DNA of 64,000 nucleotides from Deltaproteobacteria bacterium (GCA_020444075.1 JAHLLR010000015.1:1-64000); one strand, 5' to 3'. Shown: positions 50,259 through 59,060, numbered from the stretch's first letter. Numbers and translations are program-made. Notes: generated from the sequence alone by a model not told the origin.

Positions 50259-51173
50259 TCAGTTTGCTTGTTCAAGCCGTTTCTCCCGTTTCATCGTATT
50301 GGCCTTGAAACGGTTCAGAGCCACCGCGCTGCCCAGGATCAAAAACCCGCCGACCCAGAAGCGCCAGGATGCCGGATCTCCCAGAAAGGCGATACCCACA
50401 ATGGCGGTGAAGATCACCTCGCTGGACATGAATACGCCCCCCTCCCACCCCCGGCAGTAGAAAAAGCCCTGGTTCATCAAAAGCTGCGCGGTCACCGAGA
50501 CAAAAACGATGCCCAATACCATGGCCCACTCCGTTCCCGTTGATGGAATCAGCGGAGCCATGGCAAACTGGGGAAGGGTCACCAGCATGCCCATGGTGCA
50601 AAAGTAGAGATAGATGATCACCGGGCCGTTTTTTTCACGAAGGGTCCTGATCAGCGTCACGGTGAGACCGGCGAAGGCGGCGCCGGACAGGGCCATAAAC
50701 TGGCCGAATAAATTCCCGTCCAGGCTGAAGTCGAAAAGCACGGCAATGCCGATGACCACGACGGCGATGCAGGCGATTTCCGCCCTGGAAATGCGTTCGC
50801 CGTAAATCAGGTAGGAGAAGACGGCGGAAAAGGCCGGATAGGCGTAGAAGATCACCAGGGCGGTTGATACCGGAAGCAGGCGGATGGCGGTGACGATGGA
50901 AAGAAACGCCGCTGAACCGGTCAGTCCCCTGATGATCAGCAGCCGGATATTATGACCCCGATAGGGGTTGCCCTGCCGACCGAAAACCAGGAGCAGCACC
51001 GCGGCCCCACCAAAAAACCGATACCATCCGATGTGCCAGATGGTGAAAGCCGGACCAATCAGTTTAACCAGCAGGTTAAGCATGGTGAACAATAATGCGG
51101 CGGCAAGCATAAACAGCGGCCCGGCAACGGCGGCATCCAGGTTGACCTGCTGCGGGTTGTTGGGTTGCGGCAT
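50259..51173 (-). CDS. DMT-superfamily transporter (EamA domains)
   Basis: The 304-residue protein has ten membrane helices in two EamA repeats: PLFMLAAALLFTMLNLLVKL and VIFYAYPAFSAVFSYLIYGE in the first half, and SGAAFAGLTVTLIRTLREKN with SSEVIFTAIVGIAFLGDPAS in the second. It may export a metabolite across the inner membrane. The C-terminal tail is Lys/Arg-rich. It is not closely similar to the DMT gene at 26019. Its start is ATG 51173 preceded by CCTTCCGATG with a weak ribosome site. Confidence 0.85.
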   Translation of the reverse strand: MPQPNNPQQVNLDAAVAGPLFMLAAALLFTMLNLLVKLIGPAFTIWHIGWYRFFGGAAVLLLVFGRQGNPYRGHNIRLLIIRGLTGSAAFLSIVTAIRLLPVSTALVIFYAYPAFSAVFSYLIYGERISRAEIACIAVVVIGIAVLFDFSLDGNLFGQFMALSGAAFAGLTVTLIRTLREKNGPVIIYLYFCTMGMLVTLPQFAMAPLIPSTGTEWAMVLGIVFVSVTAQLLMNQGFFYCRGWEGGVFMSSEVIFTAIVGIAFLGDPASWRFWVGGFLILGSAVALNRFKANTMKREKRLEQAN

Positions 51174-51302
51174 CGGAAGGCCTTTTTTGTGCGGATTGAC
51201 TTTACACGGGTCTATTATGGCAGTTCGGAAAAAGTCTCAACACCAAACATAAAAGGATCGGCAAATTAAGGGAGTGAGGAATTCGAAATGATGGAATCCC
51301 CG

Positions 51303-52145
51303 TTATGGATGATTCTCCGGTTTTCCTCTGGAACCGGTCGTCAACGGCTTCAGGCTGGTGGGCAGCAGCATGGGTACCGTTTTCTGGTATGACCGGTAGG
51401 CCTCACCGAAACAGCCGACCAGATCCCGCTCCTCCATGGTGGCGCCGATGACAATCCAGATGGTCCAGAGTCCATTGTGCAGCAGCCGGTCCATCGTGAA
51501 TATCGGACACGACCAGATAATCATCAGGCTGAACAGGTAGAGGGGATGACGCACCCAGCGGTAAGGGCCGCGAATGGTAAAAGGCGTGCTGGCCGGCTTT
51601 TCCCTGTCGAACGCCCGCAAAGCCGGTTTAACCCCCAGGGCGTCGAAATCACCTAAGGATCGTGAGCCCCACCAGGCGCCGGTGCCGGCTGCCAGAAGGA
51701 CCATCAGCATCGCCCATCGGACGGGTCCTGTCGGAGTCCACAGCGCCGATCCCACCGGTTGCCACAGAACGGTCAGCAGCAGGAGGAAGGTGCCGGAAGC
51801 CGCCGCGTACAGGGCGCCGTGAAAATCCGCGCGAACAGTCCGTGTCAGCCACAGACGAAATCCGCGCCGGACCATGATGCTGTGCTGGATGAAGAAAAGC
51901 AGGCACAATTGCGTGTCCAGCAGCAGGCGGCCGGCCAGGCCGAGTCCAACGTTAAATGAAAGCAGTGGTCCCATCACCAGAAAGGCCAGCCAGGCCAGCA
52001 TACCGCCGCCGCCGAGAACATAGGCTGCCGCCACCAGGAGGAAAGCGCCCGGTTTTTGGGATATCATCTGCCCGCGGGGACCATGCATGGCCTGGGCGCT
52101 GTCGACGTCCGCCAGTTTACAGGTGGTTTTGTCATCCTGTGGCAT
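51303..52145 (-). CDS. isoprenylcysteine methyltransferase-like membrane protein (NnrU/ICMT type)
   Basis: ATG 52145 has GAGGAACGCCAAC before it; the frame to 52175 is not needed. The 280-residue protein has about six membrane helices and the C-terminal ICMT signature RGPYRWVRHPLYLFSLMIIW with ATMEERDLVGCFGEAYRSYQ, the SAM-binding region of this membrane methyltransferase family. Bacterial members are found in very different contexts and usually have no proven substrate. An N-terminal hydrophilic tail with Met/Gln-rich content precedes the first helix. Confidence 0.78.
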   Translation of the reverse strand: MPQDDKTTCKLADVDSAQAMHGPRGQMISQKPGAFLLVAAAYVLGGGGMLAWLAFLVMGPLLSFNVGLGLAGRLLLDTQLCLLFFIQHSIMVRRGFRLWLTRTVRADFHGALYAAASGTFLLLLTVLWQPVGSALWTPTGPVRWAMLMVLLAAGTGAWWGSRSLGDFDALGVKPALRAFDREKPASTPFTIRGPYRWVRHPLYLFSLMIIWSCPIFTMDRLLHNGLWTIWIVIGATMEERDLVGCFGEAYRSYQKTVPMLLPTSLKPLTTGSRGKPENHP

Positions 52146-52231
52146 GTTGGCGTTCCTCGGTTCGCGTGCATCCATAAATAGCCTTGATCTGAGTCACCGT
52201 CCACCAGTTCTAATGGACAATTGTTGATGGT

Positions 52232-52298
52232 GTAGGAGCGGCTTCCAGCCGCGATAGGTGCAACCCATCCTAAAATCGCGGCTGGAAGCCGCTCCTAC
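52232..52298. repeat. 24-base perfect inverted repeat (REP-like hairpin)
   Basis: Two perfect 24-base arms starting GTAGGAGCGGCTTCCAGCCG (52232-52255 and 52275-52298 reversed) enclose a 19-base loop. This is the well-known GTAGGAGCGGCTT type REP hairpin found in many bacteria. It sits between the leftward methyltransferase-like gene and the rightward MFS gene. The remaining part of 52299-52644 is A/T-rich and contains no gene. Confidence 0.8.
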
Positions 52299-52644
52299 GA
52301 AGTTGGAATCCCTCAATCTATATTACTCAGATAATAAGGCCGGAAGAACCGACCATCAAATTAAAAATGATTCATCCAGATCTTTTCATGGCCGATATCT
52401 TGTGGCATGATAGTTAGTGCCCATCCAAAAAGGGTTATTTTGCCGGATCTCTGTGTTATGCTCAAAATTTTATCCTCGGAATATCAACTATATGCCTGTG
52501 GTAAAATTTTTCGCAGGCCTTGATCTCAAGCAAAATTCTACCTTTCTGGAAAGACACTATTTAGATTCATCACTCATGGCCAACCATTACCATTTCGACA
52601 GAACAACCCGGCACCAAATCAATGACCCGCAAAGGAGCGCTGCA

Positions 52645-53940
52645 ATGGCCGACACATCCGCACACCCCCTTTTCAGGTTTCGCTGGCTGATTTTTTCCAT
52701 CCTGGCCCTGGCCTATTTCTTCGTTTATTTTCACCGGCTCTCCCTTTCGGTGGTGGCCGACAGCCTGGTTAAGGATTTCAACACCTCCGCCGGCACCATG
52801 GGCTTATTGGGCTCCATCTATTTTTACTGCTATGCGGCCATGCAATTGCCGGCAGGCCTGCTCTCCGATTCCGTGGGGCCGCGACGGACGGTAACCTGGT
52901 TTCTGATTGCCGCGTCGGCAGGCAGCATTCTTTTCGGATTGGCGCCCAACATCGAAACCGCCTTCGTGGGCCGCATCCTGGTTGGATTCGGGGTCTCCAT
53001 GGTCTTCATCCCCACCATGAAGATTCTCTCCCAGTGGTACTACCCCCATGAATTCGCCTCCATGGCCGGCATCCTCAACGCTATCGGCGGAGCCGGCGTC
53101 ATGGCTGCGACCTGGCTGCTGGCCATGATGACGGTGGCTTTCGGCTGGCGGCTCTCCTTTGAATTGATCGGCGGTTGCACTTTCGTCATCGCGCTCATGG
53201 CATGGCTGATCATCCGGGATCGACCCCAGGACAAAGGCTGGCCGACAATTGGCGCCCTGGCCGAGAAATCCAGCACTCCTCCCGCGGCGGCCCGGACCAT
53301 TCCCTTGCTGGCGGGGATGCGGCAGGTTGTCGGCAATCCGCATTTCTGGCCCCTGGCCCTGTGGTTCTTTTTCGATTGCGGTATTTTCTTCGGATTCGGC
53401 GGACTGTGGGGTGGACCGTTCCTGATGCACGTATATGGGCTTTCCCGCGAATCGGCAGGCGCCGTTCTGAGCATGATCGCCTGGGGCATGATCATCGGTA
53501 GTCCGCTGCTGGGCTTTGTCTCCGACCGCGTGCTGAAGAGCCGGAAAAAGCCTTTTGTCATCTGCACGGCGATTCTTGTATGTGAAATGGGAACGCTTTA
53601 CTTTTTTCCCGACCGCCTCTCGCTGCCCATGCTTTACGTGGCGTTTTTCGTCTTCGCCGTGTGCGCGTCATCCATCGTGGTGATCGGTTTTACGGCTACC
53701 AAGGAGCTGTTTCCGGTGGAGATCGCCGGCACCTCGGTGGGCACGGTCAACCTGTTCCCGTTTTTAGGCGGTGCCGTGTTCATGCCCTTTCTGGGGAGAG
53801 TGCTGGATGCATACCCCCGAAATGCCTCCGGTGCCTATGCGCTGGAAGGCTACACCACCATGCTGCTGGTGCTGTTGATTTCCGCGGTGGTTGCCCTGAT
53901 CTGCACGCTGATGATGAAAGAGACATTTCAAAGGCATTAA
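52645..53940 (+). CDS. MFS transporter
   Basis: ATG 52645 follows CGCAAAGGAGCGCTGCA; the long extension to 52417 is rejected because it has no ribosome site and unusual composition. The 431-residue protein has twelve membrane helices and the major-facilitator motif GLLSDSVGPRRTVTWFLIAA (motif A, about residues 85-105), and a second copy GFVSDRVLKSRKKPFVICTA. It may be a nitrate/sugar-phosphate or anion carrier; the N-terminal HRLSLSVVADSLVKDFNTSA pattern is often seen in MFS antiporters of the glycerol-phosphate/ACS-like groups. Substrate unknown. Confidence 0.9.
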   Translation: MADTSAHPLFRFRWLIFSILALAYFFVYFHRLSLSVVADSLVKDFNTSAGTMGLLGSIYFYCYAAMQLPAGLLSDSVGPRRTVTWFLIAASAGSILFGLAPNIETAFVGRILVGFGVSMVFIPTMKILSQWYYPHEFASMAGILNAIGGAGVMAATWLLAMMTVAFGWRLSFELIGGCTFVIALMAWLIIRDRPQDKGWPTIGALAEKSSTPPAAARTIPLLAGMRQVVGNPHFWPLALWFFFDCGIFFGFGGLWGGPFLMHVYGLSRESAGAVLSMIAWGMIIGSPLLGFVSDRVLKSRKKPFVICTAILVCEMGTLYFFPDRLSLPMLYVAFFVFAVCASSIVVIGFTATKELFPVEIAGTSVGTVNLFPFLGGAVFMPFLGRVLDAYPRNASGAYALEGYTTMLLVLLISAVVALICTLMMKETFQRH

Positions 53941-54002
53941 ATTGAAACGGCGGTAGGCTGAAGAATGACAGGATTTTTGCTATCTTTACGATAAAATCGT
54001 CA

Positions 54003-54038
54003 AAAAAAATAGGCAGGGTCACGAATGACCCTGCCTAT
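54003..54038 (-). terminator. rho-independent terminator (leftward gene)
   Basis: ATAGGCAGGGTC and GACCCTGCCTAT form a 12-base stem with the loop ACGAAT. On the minus strand it is followed by TTTTTTTTG, so it ends the leftward PEP-CTERM gene; it may also stop the rightward MFS gene. Confidence 0.85.
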
Positions 54039-54068
54039 CATCATCTGGAATTTTTTTGTTGGTTCTTC

Positions 54069-54374
54069 TTAAGTTTTCTTTCTTCCCAATCCTGCCAGAC
54101 CGATCAGGCCACTGCCCAGTAAAAGCATGGTAACCGGATCGAAAAGTTGACCACGTGTCATTGAAGACGTATCGCCACTATTTTGTGAATTGACTATCTG
54201 CTTGAAGCCGAATCCGAAATTTGAAATCAAGTCATCATCATTGACCGAAGCAAGTGTGTCCGTAGCAATAATACCGCTTCTATCTTGGGATGCGCTCGGA
54301 GGAGCTTCGAAATAAAATAAGTCAAAAATGAATATCGCCACTATTGCGATTAAGAAGGAAAATATTTTATTCAT
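54069..54374 (-). CDS. PEP-CTERM sorted exported protein
   Basis: ATG 54374 (AAAGGGGCTAATG upstream) gives 101 residues. The N-terminus is a signal peptide (KIFSFLIAIVAIFIFDLFYF). A polar stretch follows, then the C-terminal sorting signal: FDPVTMLLLGSGLIGLAGLG and the basic end RKKT. This matches the PEP-CTERM/exosortase pattern (D-P-x-x-M-L-L-L-G-S-G-L), with DP in place of EP. Such proteins are anchored or exported in a cell-surface/exopolysaccharide system; no exosortase is in this window. The gene is A/T-richer than its neighbours. A sigma-54 promoter lies 57 bases upstream. Confidence 0.75.
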   Translation of the reverse strand: MNKIFSFLIAIVAIFIFDLFYFEAPPSASQDRSGIIATDTLASVNDDDLISNFGFGFKQIVNSQNSGDTSSMTRGQLFDPVTMLLLGSGLIGLAGLGRKKT

Positions 54375-54430
54375 CATTAGCCCCTTTCTTTGAAGCTAAT
54401 AGTTATGCATTATCTGTTGGCATAAGTATA

Positions 54431-54446
54431 AGCAAAAGGGGTGCCG
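54431..54446 (-). promoter_or_regulatory. sigma-54 promoter of the PEP-CTERM gene
   Basis: On the minus strand CGGCACCCCTTTTGCT fits GGCAC-N5-TTGC with the invariant GG and GC spaced by ten bases; only the first T of TGGCAC differs. It lies 57 bases before the start of the PEP-CTERM gene, so transcription should begin around 54419. The surrounding 54380-54600 region is A/T-rich and has no gene. Confidence 0.7.
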
Positions 54447-54610
54447 AAAGCATAAATAAGTAAAAAAGTAAAAAAATCAATGACTTAAAAATTTGAAAGT
54501 AATGAAAGTAAAAAAATAAGAATAAATTTACATAGTATCATATGTAATTTGATTCCCACTAAGAAATTCATTACCCAATAAGTAAGAGAGGCGAAATTAG
54601 GTTTCTGACG

Positions 54611-54997
54611 CTATCGAACGGTATGTCCGAAGGCGCTTAAAGCAGAAACAGCTTGTTTCAGATCATTCTTTTTCACCAGCACATAGTCCGTATCATAAGT
54701 GGAAACGGCGAATATGGAAATACCGGCATCGGCCAGCGGCCCGATAACGGCCAGCAGAATGCCGGTAAGAGAGAAATCAAAAGGGCCTTCGATCTTTAAC
54801 GCGCGAAAGTCGCGCTCAGTCCGGACGGTCTCCGGCACCGCGCCGCTCAGGCAGACGATGGACAGTTCGTCCGCGGTGCGGGTAACTGAAACGAAGCCTT
54901 CCGCAGGCACCCAATGCGGGATCTCGGCGTCCGGTGCCAGGCGGCACACCGAAAATAAATCCTCCATAACCGACAAACTCAGCTGGGCGCTGCTCAT
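54611..54997 (-). CDS. ACT-domain protein
   Basis: The 128-residue protein contains two ACT-like halves of the CASTOR/ACT_7 type: LFSVCRLAPDAEIPHWVPAE with FVSVTRTADELSIVCLSGAV, then FDFSLTGILLAVIGPLADAG with ISIFAVSTYDTDYVLVKKND. Such domains bind amino acids and regulate or sense metabolism. The start overlaps the stop of the methyltransferase gene by four bases (ATGA), so the two are cotranslated. No enzymatic domain is present, so it is probably a ligand-binding regulator. Confidence 0.85.
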   Translation of the reverse strand: MSSAQLSLSVMEDLFSVCRLAPDAEIPHWVPAEGFVSVTRTADELSIVCLSGAVPETVRTERDFRALKIEGPFDFSLTGILLAVIGPLADAGISIFAVSTYDTDYVLVKKNDLKQAVSALSAFGHTVR

Positions 54998-55797
54998 GGT
55001 CGAATCCCAAATCCTTTGAAAAAGGTATAGCAGAAAGTGCCGTCCGCCCGGGTGGTGCGATAAAGATCGGCGATCCCCTGGTTCCAGGTCTGCTCGTCGA
55101 TCAGCCCCATGGCCAGGGCCTGATCCCTTACCCCTTCCACCATGGCGGTGAAGGTCTTGCGGGTAAACCCGTCGACGAGGGCCGGCCGGGATGCATCCAC
55201 GTACACCATGCGCGGGGAAACCGCAACACCGCTATATCCGGCTTCGGAAAGCAGCGGGAAAAGCCGTCTGCCGATCAGGGCATCGCCGCCGGCGTCGGAT
55301 TGAATCTTCACCAGGCAGCGGACCGTCAGATCCGCCGCCCGGCTTCGGGGATGGCAGTAGTAGGAGCCGTGGTCTCCCTCGATGACGGTCAGGGTCCCAC
55401 CGGGTTTAAGCACCCGCCGGAACCCGGCCAGCGCCTTGGGGGGATCGGAAAGATGCTCGAGGACGAAGCAGACGAACACGTGGTCAAAGCTGCCTGTGCG
55501 GTAGGGTAGATGGTAGATGTCGCCCTGTCGGAAAGTCACGTTGGCCAACTGCTGGCTGGCGGCCATCTGTCGTGCCGCATTGAGGGAAACGTCCGAAATG
55601 TCCATGCATTCGAAGCGGGCATCGGGGCTCGATCGTGACAAGGTGAGGGTCTGGGCGCCAACGCCGCAACCGGCTTCCAGCACCCGGCTGCCGGCCGGAT
55701 AGGCGGTATCGCCATGCAGCAGTTCGGTAAGAGTGCCGGCCTGGTCAGCCAACCGGCAGGATTCTTTTTTGGAATAGCCGTGGACATATTGATTCAT
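54994..55797 (-). CDS. class I SAM-dependent methyltransferase
   Basis: ATG 55797 follows CAATGAAGGCTTATCA; the longer frame overlaps a dispersed repeat and is rejected. The 267-residue protein has motif I VLEAGCGVGAQTLTLSRSSP, motif II ARFECMDISDVSLNAARQM, VTFRQGDIYHLPYRTGSFDH (with FVCFVLEHLSDP) and the post-motif FRRVLKPGGTLTVIEGDHGS. It transfers methyl from SAM to a small molecule, unknown. It is coupled to the ACT-domain gene downstream. Confidence 0.88.
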   Translation of the reverse strand: MNQYVHGYSKKESCRLADQAGTLTELLHGDTAYPAGSRVLEAGCGVGAQTLTLSRSSPDARFECMDISDVSLNAARQMAASQQLANVTFRQGDIYHLPYRTGSFDHVFVCFVLEHLSDPPKALAGFRRVLKPGGTLTVIEGDHGSYYCHPRSRAADLTVRCLVKIQSDAGGDALIGRRLFPLLSEAGYSGVAVSPRMVYVDASRPALVDGFTRKTFTAMVEGVRDQALAMGLIDEQTWNQGIADLYRTTRADGTFCYTFFKGFGIRP

Positions 55798-55818
55798 TGA
55801 TAAGCCTTCATTGTTTTG

Positions 55819-55938
55819 ATTGAATCCTCCCCGCGGCAAGCCGCGGGGAGGATTCACCGTAAGGATGAAAATCGATTACCGGTTCGCTCGCTAACCCCGC
55901 CGCAAGCAGCGGGGAATGCGCTCGCTATCGCGGTTCAA
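55819..55938 (+). repeat. dispersed GC-rich repeat, copy 3
   Basis: A full-length copy, closest to copy 1 at 11523: ATTGAATCCTCCCCGCGGC, CCGCGGCAAGCCGCGG, TTCACCGTAAGGATGAAAAT, CCCCGCCGCAAGCAGCGGGG and GAATGCGCTCGCTATCGCGG in the same order. It lies just upstream of the methyltransferase gene start. Confidence 0.85.
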
Positions 55939-56064
55939 CAACGCACGGAAAGGCATCTTGTGGTTCACGCCAAGGCCGCAGGGTTTTTTCAACCACAGGC
56001 GTAGCAGCACTACGTCGAGGATTGCGAAAATGTGAGAACGCGGGCCTGGACCGCAAGATACCTT

Positions 56065-56931
56065 TCAAGAGGTAGAACGGTCTTGTACAGAATTGCGGTA
56101 TCGACCGGGAGTAGTGCCCACGATTCGCTTGAAGTGGCGGGTCAGGTGGCTCTGGTCGAAAAAACCAACGGAAACGGCTGCCTGCACAGGGGGTTCCCCG
56201 GACAGCAGCAGGCGCTGCGCCTGCTTTACCCGAACCTGAGTGAGGTAGGCGTGCGGCGTGAGCCCGACCTGTCCATTGAACACCCGAATAAAATAATACG
56301 GACTCAGGCCGGTGGCAGAGGCAAGCTCCCGCACGGAAATATCGCGGTCATGATGGGCATGAATGAAGTCCCTGGCAGTTTTCACGGCCGCCGGTTCCCG
56401 GCCGGTTTCAAAAGCGGCCGGGCGGGTCGCGCCATATTGCCGGATCATCCGGGTCAGCACCGCCAGCAGCCCCGTTTCCTTCTCCAAAGCCGTTGTTCGC
56501 GGGTCTTCCATGCGCCGGTGAAGGCGATAAATCATTTCGGCCAGAGAGGGATCGATGAGAACACCGGCCCGAATAAACGGCAGGGGTGCGGTCTTCCCGG
56601 TCATCTGGGAAGCCACGGAGACCAGCAGATCGGCGTCCAGATAGAACATCCGGTATGTCCAGCCCGCTTCATCGGCTGCCTGGCCGGTATGCACCTCCCC
56701 GGGGACGGCCAGGTTGACGGCACCGGCGGGAGCCACCACGTTCTCTCCCATATAGCGAAACCCTAACGCTCCCTTTTCGATGACTCCCAGGCAATAGCCC
56801 TCGTGGAAATGCGGTGCAAAAGTCTGGGTCACATAACGGGCGTGCATCAGGTTCACTGGCCCCAGTCCGGTGCGCACCCGGCACATGCGGGTTTTTTCCA
56901 GGCGGCTCAACCGCTGTTTTGGACTGACCAT
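56065..56931 (-). CDS. AraC-family transcriptional regulator
   Basis: The 288-residue protein has an N-terminal cupin-type ligand domain (AFPHFHEGYCLGVIEKGALG pattern as FAPHFHEGYCLGVIEKGALG) and a C-terminal two-HTH AraC domain: FIHAHHDRDISVRELASATG, LSPYYFIRVFNGQVGLTPHA, then QAAVSVGFFDQSHLTRHFKR and TPGRYR. It should bind DNA as a regulator responsive to a small ligand. It overlaps the MerR gene by 25 bases, so its expression is coupled to that gene. Targets unknown. Confidence 0.88.
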   Translation of the reverse strand: MVSPKQRLSRLEKTRMCRVRTGLGPVNLMHARYVTQTFAPHFHEGYCLGVIEKGALGFRYMGENVVAPAGAVNLAVPGEVHTGQAADEAGWTYRMFYLDADLLVSVASQMTGKTAPLPFIRAGVLIDPSLAEMIYRLHRRMEDPRTTALEKETGLLAVLTRMIRQYGATRPAAFETGREPAAVKTARDFIHAHHDRDISVRELASATGLSPYYFIRVFNGQVGLTPHAYLTQVRVKQAQRLLLSGEPPVQAAVSVGFFDQSHLTRHFKRIVGTTPGRYRNSVQDRSTS

Positions 56932-57464
56932 GACCGAATCTCGGCGATTTCCGCGGCGTCGATGCCCAGGGATTCCAGAAAGTCCTGGTGCGCCTCGGGA
57001 GACATGCGTTCAAAGGCCACGTGCCATTGCCCCATGGCCGCATCGTCCAGTCCGGCGGCGCGGAGGACGGCCACCCATCGCTGCTTGTCCATCACACGGG
57101 TACCGGCTATAACCGATTTATCCTTCAAGAGCTCGACGATGGTCTGCTGCTGGGAGCGAAGGTCGTGGATCTCTCGGTTCAATGCCTCCAACCGTCGCTC
57201 CAGGGCCTTGACCGTCTTTTGCCGGGGAGCAGCCAGAACCGACTCGATCGTTTCCAGGGACATGCCCGTGCGTCGATAACGGCAGATCTGCTCCAGTCGC
57301 ATTCGATCGGCGTCACTATATTCCCGGTAGTTGGCCCCGGTCCTCCCCGACGGCCGCAGCAGGCCGATGCGGTCGTAGTACAACAGGGTACTTCGGGACA
57401 GCCGAAACAGCCGCGCCAGCTGAGAGATGCGGTAAACGGACTCAATGGCTTTCTTTTTCGCCAT
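56907..57464 (-). CDS. MerR-family transcriptional regulator
   Basis: The 185-residue protein starts with a MerR winged helix: YRISQLARLFRLSRSTLLYY, DRIGLLRPSGRTGANYREYS, DADRMRLEQICRYRRTGMSL. A long dimerisation helix follows (ALERRLEALNREIHDLRSQQ). The C-terminal part has WHVAFERMSPEAHQDFLESL, a pattern of effector domains. There is no cysteine-based metal site. It overlaps SRPBCC by 23 bases upstream and AraC by 25 bases downstream, an unusual three-gene overlap. Confidence 0.88.
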   Translation of the reverse strand: MAKKKAIESVYRISQLARLFRLSRSTLLYYDRIGLLRPSGRTGANYREYSDADRMRLEQICRYRRTGMSLETIESVLAAPRQKTVKALERRLEALNREIHDLRSQQQTIVELLKDKSVIAGTRVMDKQRWVAVLRAAGLDDAAMGQWHVAFERMSPEAHQDFLESLGIDAAEIAEIRSWSVQNSG

Positions 57465-57963
57465 AGGGATGGGTCTCGAGGTGAAGGTCGGCCATTTTAA
57501 GCATGGCTCCGGTTTTCAAATAGTGACCGAGCATTTTTTCGATCGCCGCTTTTTCCGACTGGAACGCATCGTCGGTCAGCCCCCTGATCCACTGGTTGCC
57601 CGGTTCGCTCAGGCCGGTATAGGTATGGGTCCAGGTGACGATGGAGGTCCCTCCCGCCGGGGTCAAGGCCACATCCAGCCGGTTGACTTTAAAATCGGGC
57701 ACCACACGGATGAATTCAATGGCCCGATCTTTTTCATACCGGCACACGATCCAGGTTTCCCGACCGCCCTGGGCGGGGAAATTCGTCGTGAAGACTGCAT
57801 TCTTTTCCGCCACGCCGCTTGCGGAAAAAACCATATCACAGGACCAGGGCTCGATCCACTCGTATTCCCGTATGGGGCATAGCAACGGGAACACAACGGC
57901 GGGCTCGGCATACAGGTTCATGGTATATCTTTTTACCACGCGTTCTGCTTTGAATGCTGCCAT
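57442..57963 (-). CDS. SRPBCC / polyketide-cyclase-like protein
   Basis: ATG 57963 follows AGGGAGGCCTGCA; the frame to 58026 is rejected. The 173-residue protein has a START-like helix-grip fold: VFPLLCPIREYEWIEPWSCD, FTTNFPAQGGRETWIVCRYE, and the C-terminal helix FQSEKAAIEKMLGHYLKTGA. Such proteins bind hydrophobic ligands; some modify polyketides or sense small molecules. It is the first gene of an overlapping SRPBCC-MerR-AraC unit, suggesting it works with one of the two regulators. Confidence 0.78.
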   Translation of the reverse strand: MAAFKAERVVKRYTMNLYAEPAVVFPLLCPIREYEWIEPWSCDMVFSASGVAEKNAVFTTNFPAQGGRETWIVCRYEKDRAIEFIRVVPDFKVNRLDVALTPAGGTSIVTWTHTYTGLSEPGNQWIRGLTDDAFQSEKAAIEKMLGHYLKTGAMLKMADLHLETHPYGEKESH

Positions 57964-58088
57964 TGCAGGCCTCCCTTGTATTGAGTTATTTGAAGATGAA
58001 TCAAGGTTGATAAATTTGTGAATCATGCTTGACCATTTTCTTATTCAACATTAGGGTAAACCGTTAAGCGGTAGACGGGTCAAGGATG

Positions 58089-58182
58089 GATTGAAGCCTC
58101 CCCGCAAGGAAAAAAATCGATTTTCAGTGCGCTCGCTAACCCCGCCGCAAGCCGCGGGGAATGCGCTCGCTGTTACGGTTCA
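58089..58182 (+). repeat. dispersed GC-rich repeat, copy 4 (shortened)
   Basis: ATTGAAGCCTCCCCGCAAGG, AAAAAATCGATTTTCAGTGC, CTAACCCCGCCGCAAGCCGC and GGGGAATGCGCTCGCTGTTA show the same element as copies 1 and 3, but the first hairpin is lost. The remaining part of 57964-58398 has no gene. Confidence 0.75.
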
Positions 58183-58398
58183 GCATACTTAAAAATCTCC
58201 ATCACGACGCCCGAAACATCCACCGTCTCTTTCGGTACGAAATTCAGCCAACCGGAAATAGAAATCATTCTACCGATACTGGCATTCCACAATGTACCGC
58301 GGATATCTGTACCGCGGAAATCTTTCAATGCTTGCCGGAGCGGTGTATACTCGACTGAGCGACCACCTCCCTTTCGCTAAAAAATATAGGAGCTCACT

Positions 58399-58950
58399 AT
58401 GAATAAAACCGTATTGGTACCCGTGGCCGACGGCACCGAAGAGTTGGAAGCGGTGGCCATCATCGACGTGCTTCGCCGAGCCGGCGCAACCGTAACGGTG
58501 GCGTCGGTATCCGGCGCTCGCCAGATCACGGCTTCCCGCGGTGTGGTCATCGTGGCCGACACCCTGATCGAAGCCTGCACCAAAAAAGACTATGATCTGG
58601 TCGTGCTGCCCGGTGGTATTCCCGGCGCTGAGCACCTGCGAGATTCTGCGGACCTGACTTGCATCTTAAAGCGTCAACAAGAAGAAAAGCGCCTGTATGG
58701 GGCGATATGCGCCAGCCCGGCCGTAGTTCTGGAACATCATGGGCTACTGAAGGGTCGCCAGGCCACCTGCCATCCTGGCTTTGTCGACCGGCTTGCGACG
58801 AGGGACCGGGTCAATGCCCGCGTCGTGGTAGACGGCAACTGCCTGACCAGCCGTGGGCCGGGAACCGCCGTCGAGTTTGCCCTAACGTTGGTAGAGCGGC
58901 TCTACGGCAAGCACAAACGTGAGGAAGTGGCGGCCCCCATGGTGATATAG
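58399..58950 (+). CDS. DJ-1/PfpI-family protein (YajL/ThiJ-like)
   Basis: The 183-residue protein begins NKTVLVPVADGTEELEAVAI, with the conserved Glu in GTEELEA, and contains LVVLPGGIPGAEHLRDSADL and the nucleophile elbow YGAICASPAVVLEHHGLLKG with Cys in AICASP. The Glu/Cys pair matches the YajL (DJ-1) group, not the PfpI protease group. These proteins handle glyoxals or oxidised cysteine, or act as chaperones. It is alone, preceded by TAGGAGCTCACT; TATACT at 58346-58351 is a good -10 with a weak -35. Confidence 0.9.
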   Translation: MNKTVLVPVADGTEELEAVAIIDVLRRAGATVTVASVSGARQITASRGVVIVADTLIEACTKKDYDLVVLPGGIPGAEHLRDSADLTCILKRQQEEKRLYGAICASPAVVLEHHGLLKGRQATCHPGFVDRLATRDRVNARVVVDGNCLTSRGPGTAVEFALTLVERLYGKHKREEVAAPMVI

Positions 58951-59060
58951 CAAAAAGGCGCCATTCGTAAAGATTGTGTTTTTCGATAAAGGAGGTTGTG
59001 GCAAAAACATCGGTACCAAGATCAGGAAAAACCCTTGATCTTGCAAAGCCTAAAAACACG

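Noticed and set aside
52417-52644. N-terminal extension of the MFS transporter
   Set aside because: The 76 extra codons lack a ribosome site and show no membrane or signal features, while ATG 52645 has AAAGGAG at good spacing.
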